Of a stretch of 64,000 nucleotides of DNA, positions 63,783 through 64,000 are shown one piece after another. The stretch is taken from NCBI RefSeq assembly GCF_043641665.1, contig NC_092193.1, forward strand, positions 12,781,501 to 12,845,500, in the 5' to 3' direction. Source of the DNA: Enoplosus armatus (Eukaryota; Chordata; Actinopteri; Centrarchiformes; Enoplosidae). The first letter of the stretch is position 1. Each line of letters begins with the position of its first letter. Under the pieces are notes generated by a model that saw only the letters and a program-made list of their open reading frames with translations, ran no database searches and was not told the DNA's origin. Both the position numbers and the translations under genes were made by a program.

Positions 63783-64000
63783 GTAAGCAGCAGTCAAGTG
63801 ACTGACACAGTAGCAGATTAGGTCATCTGTTAGTTGTCTTGTTAATCTGGTTTCACCTCATAAGAACTGATGTTTAAAGAATGTTCAAACTGGATTGTAT
63901 TTAGTTTTCCTTCAAGCATTTCCTGAACTACTGTATGTAGGCATATAAACGCTCCCCTGGTTAAACATATTTGTTGTGACTACAATGCAAGAATTAATTT

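Overview
The window looks like teleost fish nuclear DNA. It is AT-rich and intron-rich, with (CA)n, (CT)n, (TTC)n and (TGGA)n tracts and several interspersed repeats of kinds I recognise from ray-finned fish genomes. Four protein-coding genes of vertebrate type can be rebuilt exon by exon with consistent GT-AG splice sites and phases. I see no CRISPR array, operon, phage, tRNA or rRNA. No previously undescribed system is evident.

Layout. (1) 5130-33058, minus strand: tnn, tenascin-W (tenascin-N). Eighteen coding exons join in frame to 1120 codons: signal peptide, heptad/coiled-coil region, 3.5 EGF-like repeats, seven fibronectin type III (FNIII) domains and a C-terminal fibrinogen-like domain. 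FNIII domains 3 to 6 are each one symmetrical 264-nt phase-1 exon, clearly made by tandem duplication. At least two more copies in the same array have decayed (12432-12627 and 13866-13911). (2) 33061-52037: about 19 kb with no convincing coding exon, holding repeats, a foldback element, microsatellites and one weak candidate 5' UTR mini-exon for tnn (39689-39723). (3) 52038-53932, plus: mrps14, mitochondrial ribosomal protein uS14m, three exons, 138 aa. (4) 55027-57653, plus: cacybp, calcyclin-binding/Siah-interacting protein, six exons, 230 aa. (5) 60122-63782 and past the window edge, plus: plk3, Polo-like kinase 3, eight exons covering the whole kinase domain. The polo-box half lies beyond 64000. 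A TATA box and a CRE-like site sit upstream.

The genes are not functionally linked. tnn is an extracellular matrix glycoprotein, mrps14 a mitochondrial ribosome part, cacybp a ubiquitin-ligase adaptor and plk3 a stress/immediate-early kinase. The tnn, mrps14 and cacybp cluster matches human 1q25 as I remember it, which supports calling the tenascin tnn rather than tnr. plk3 next door differs from human, where I recall PLK3 on 1p.

Protein matches rest on remembered family sequences. Splice sites were read by eye and checked only for phase and total length. Repeat-family calls are from memory and should be checked against a repeat library.
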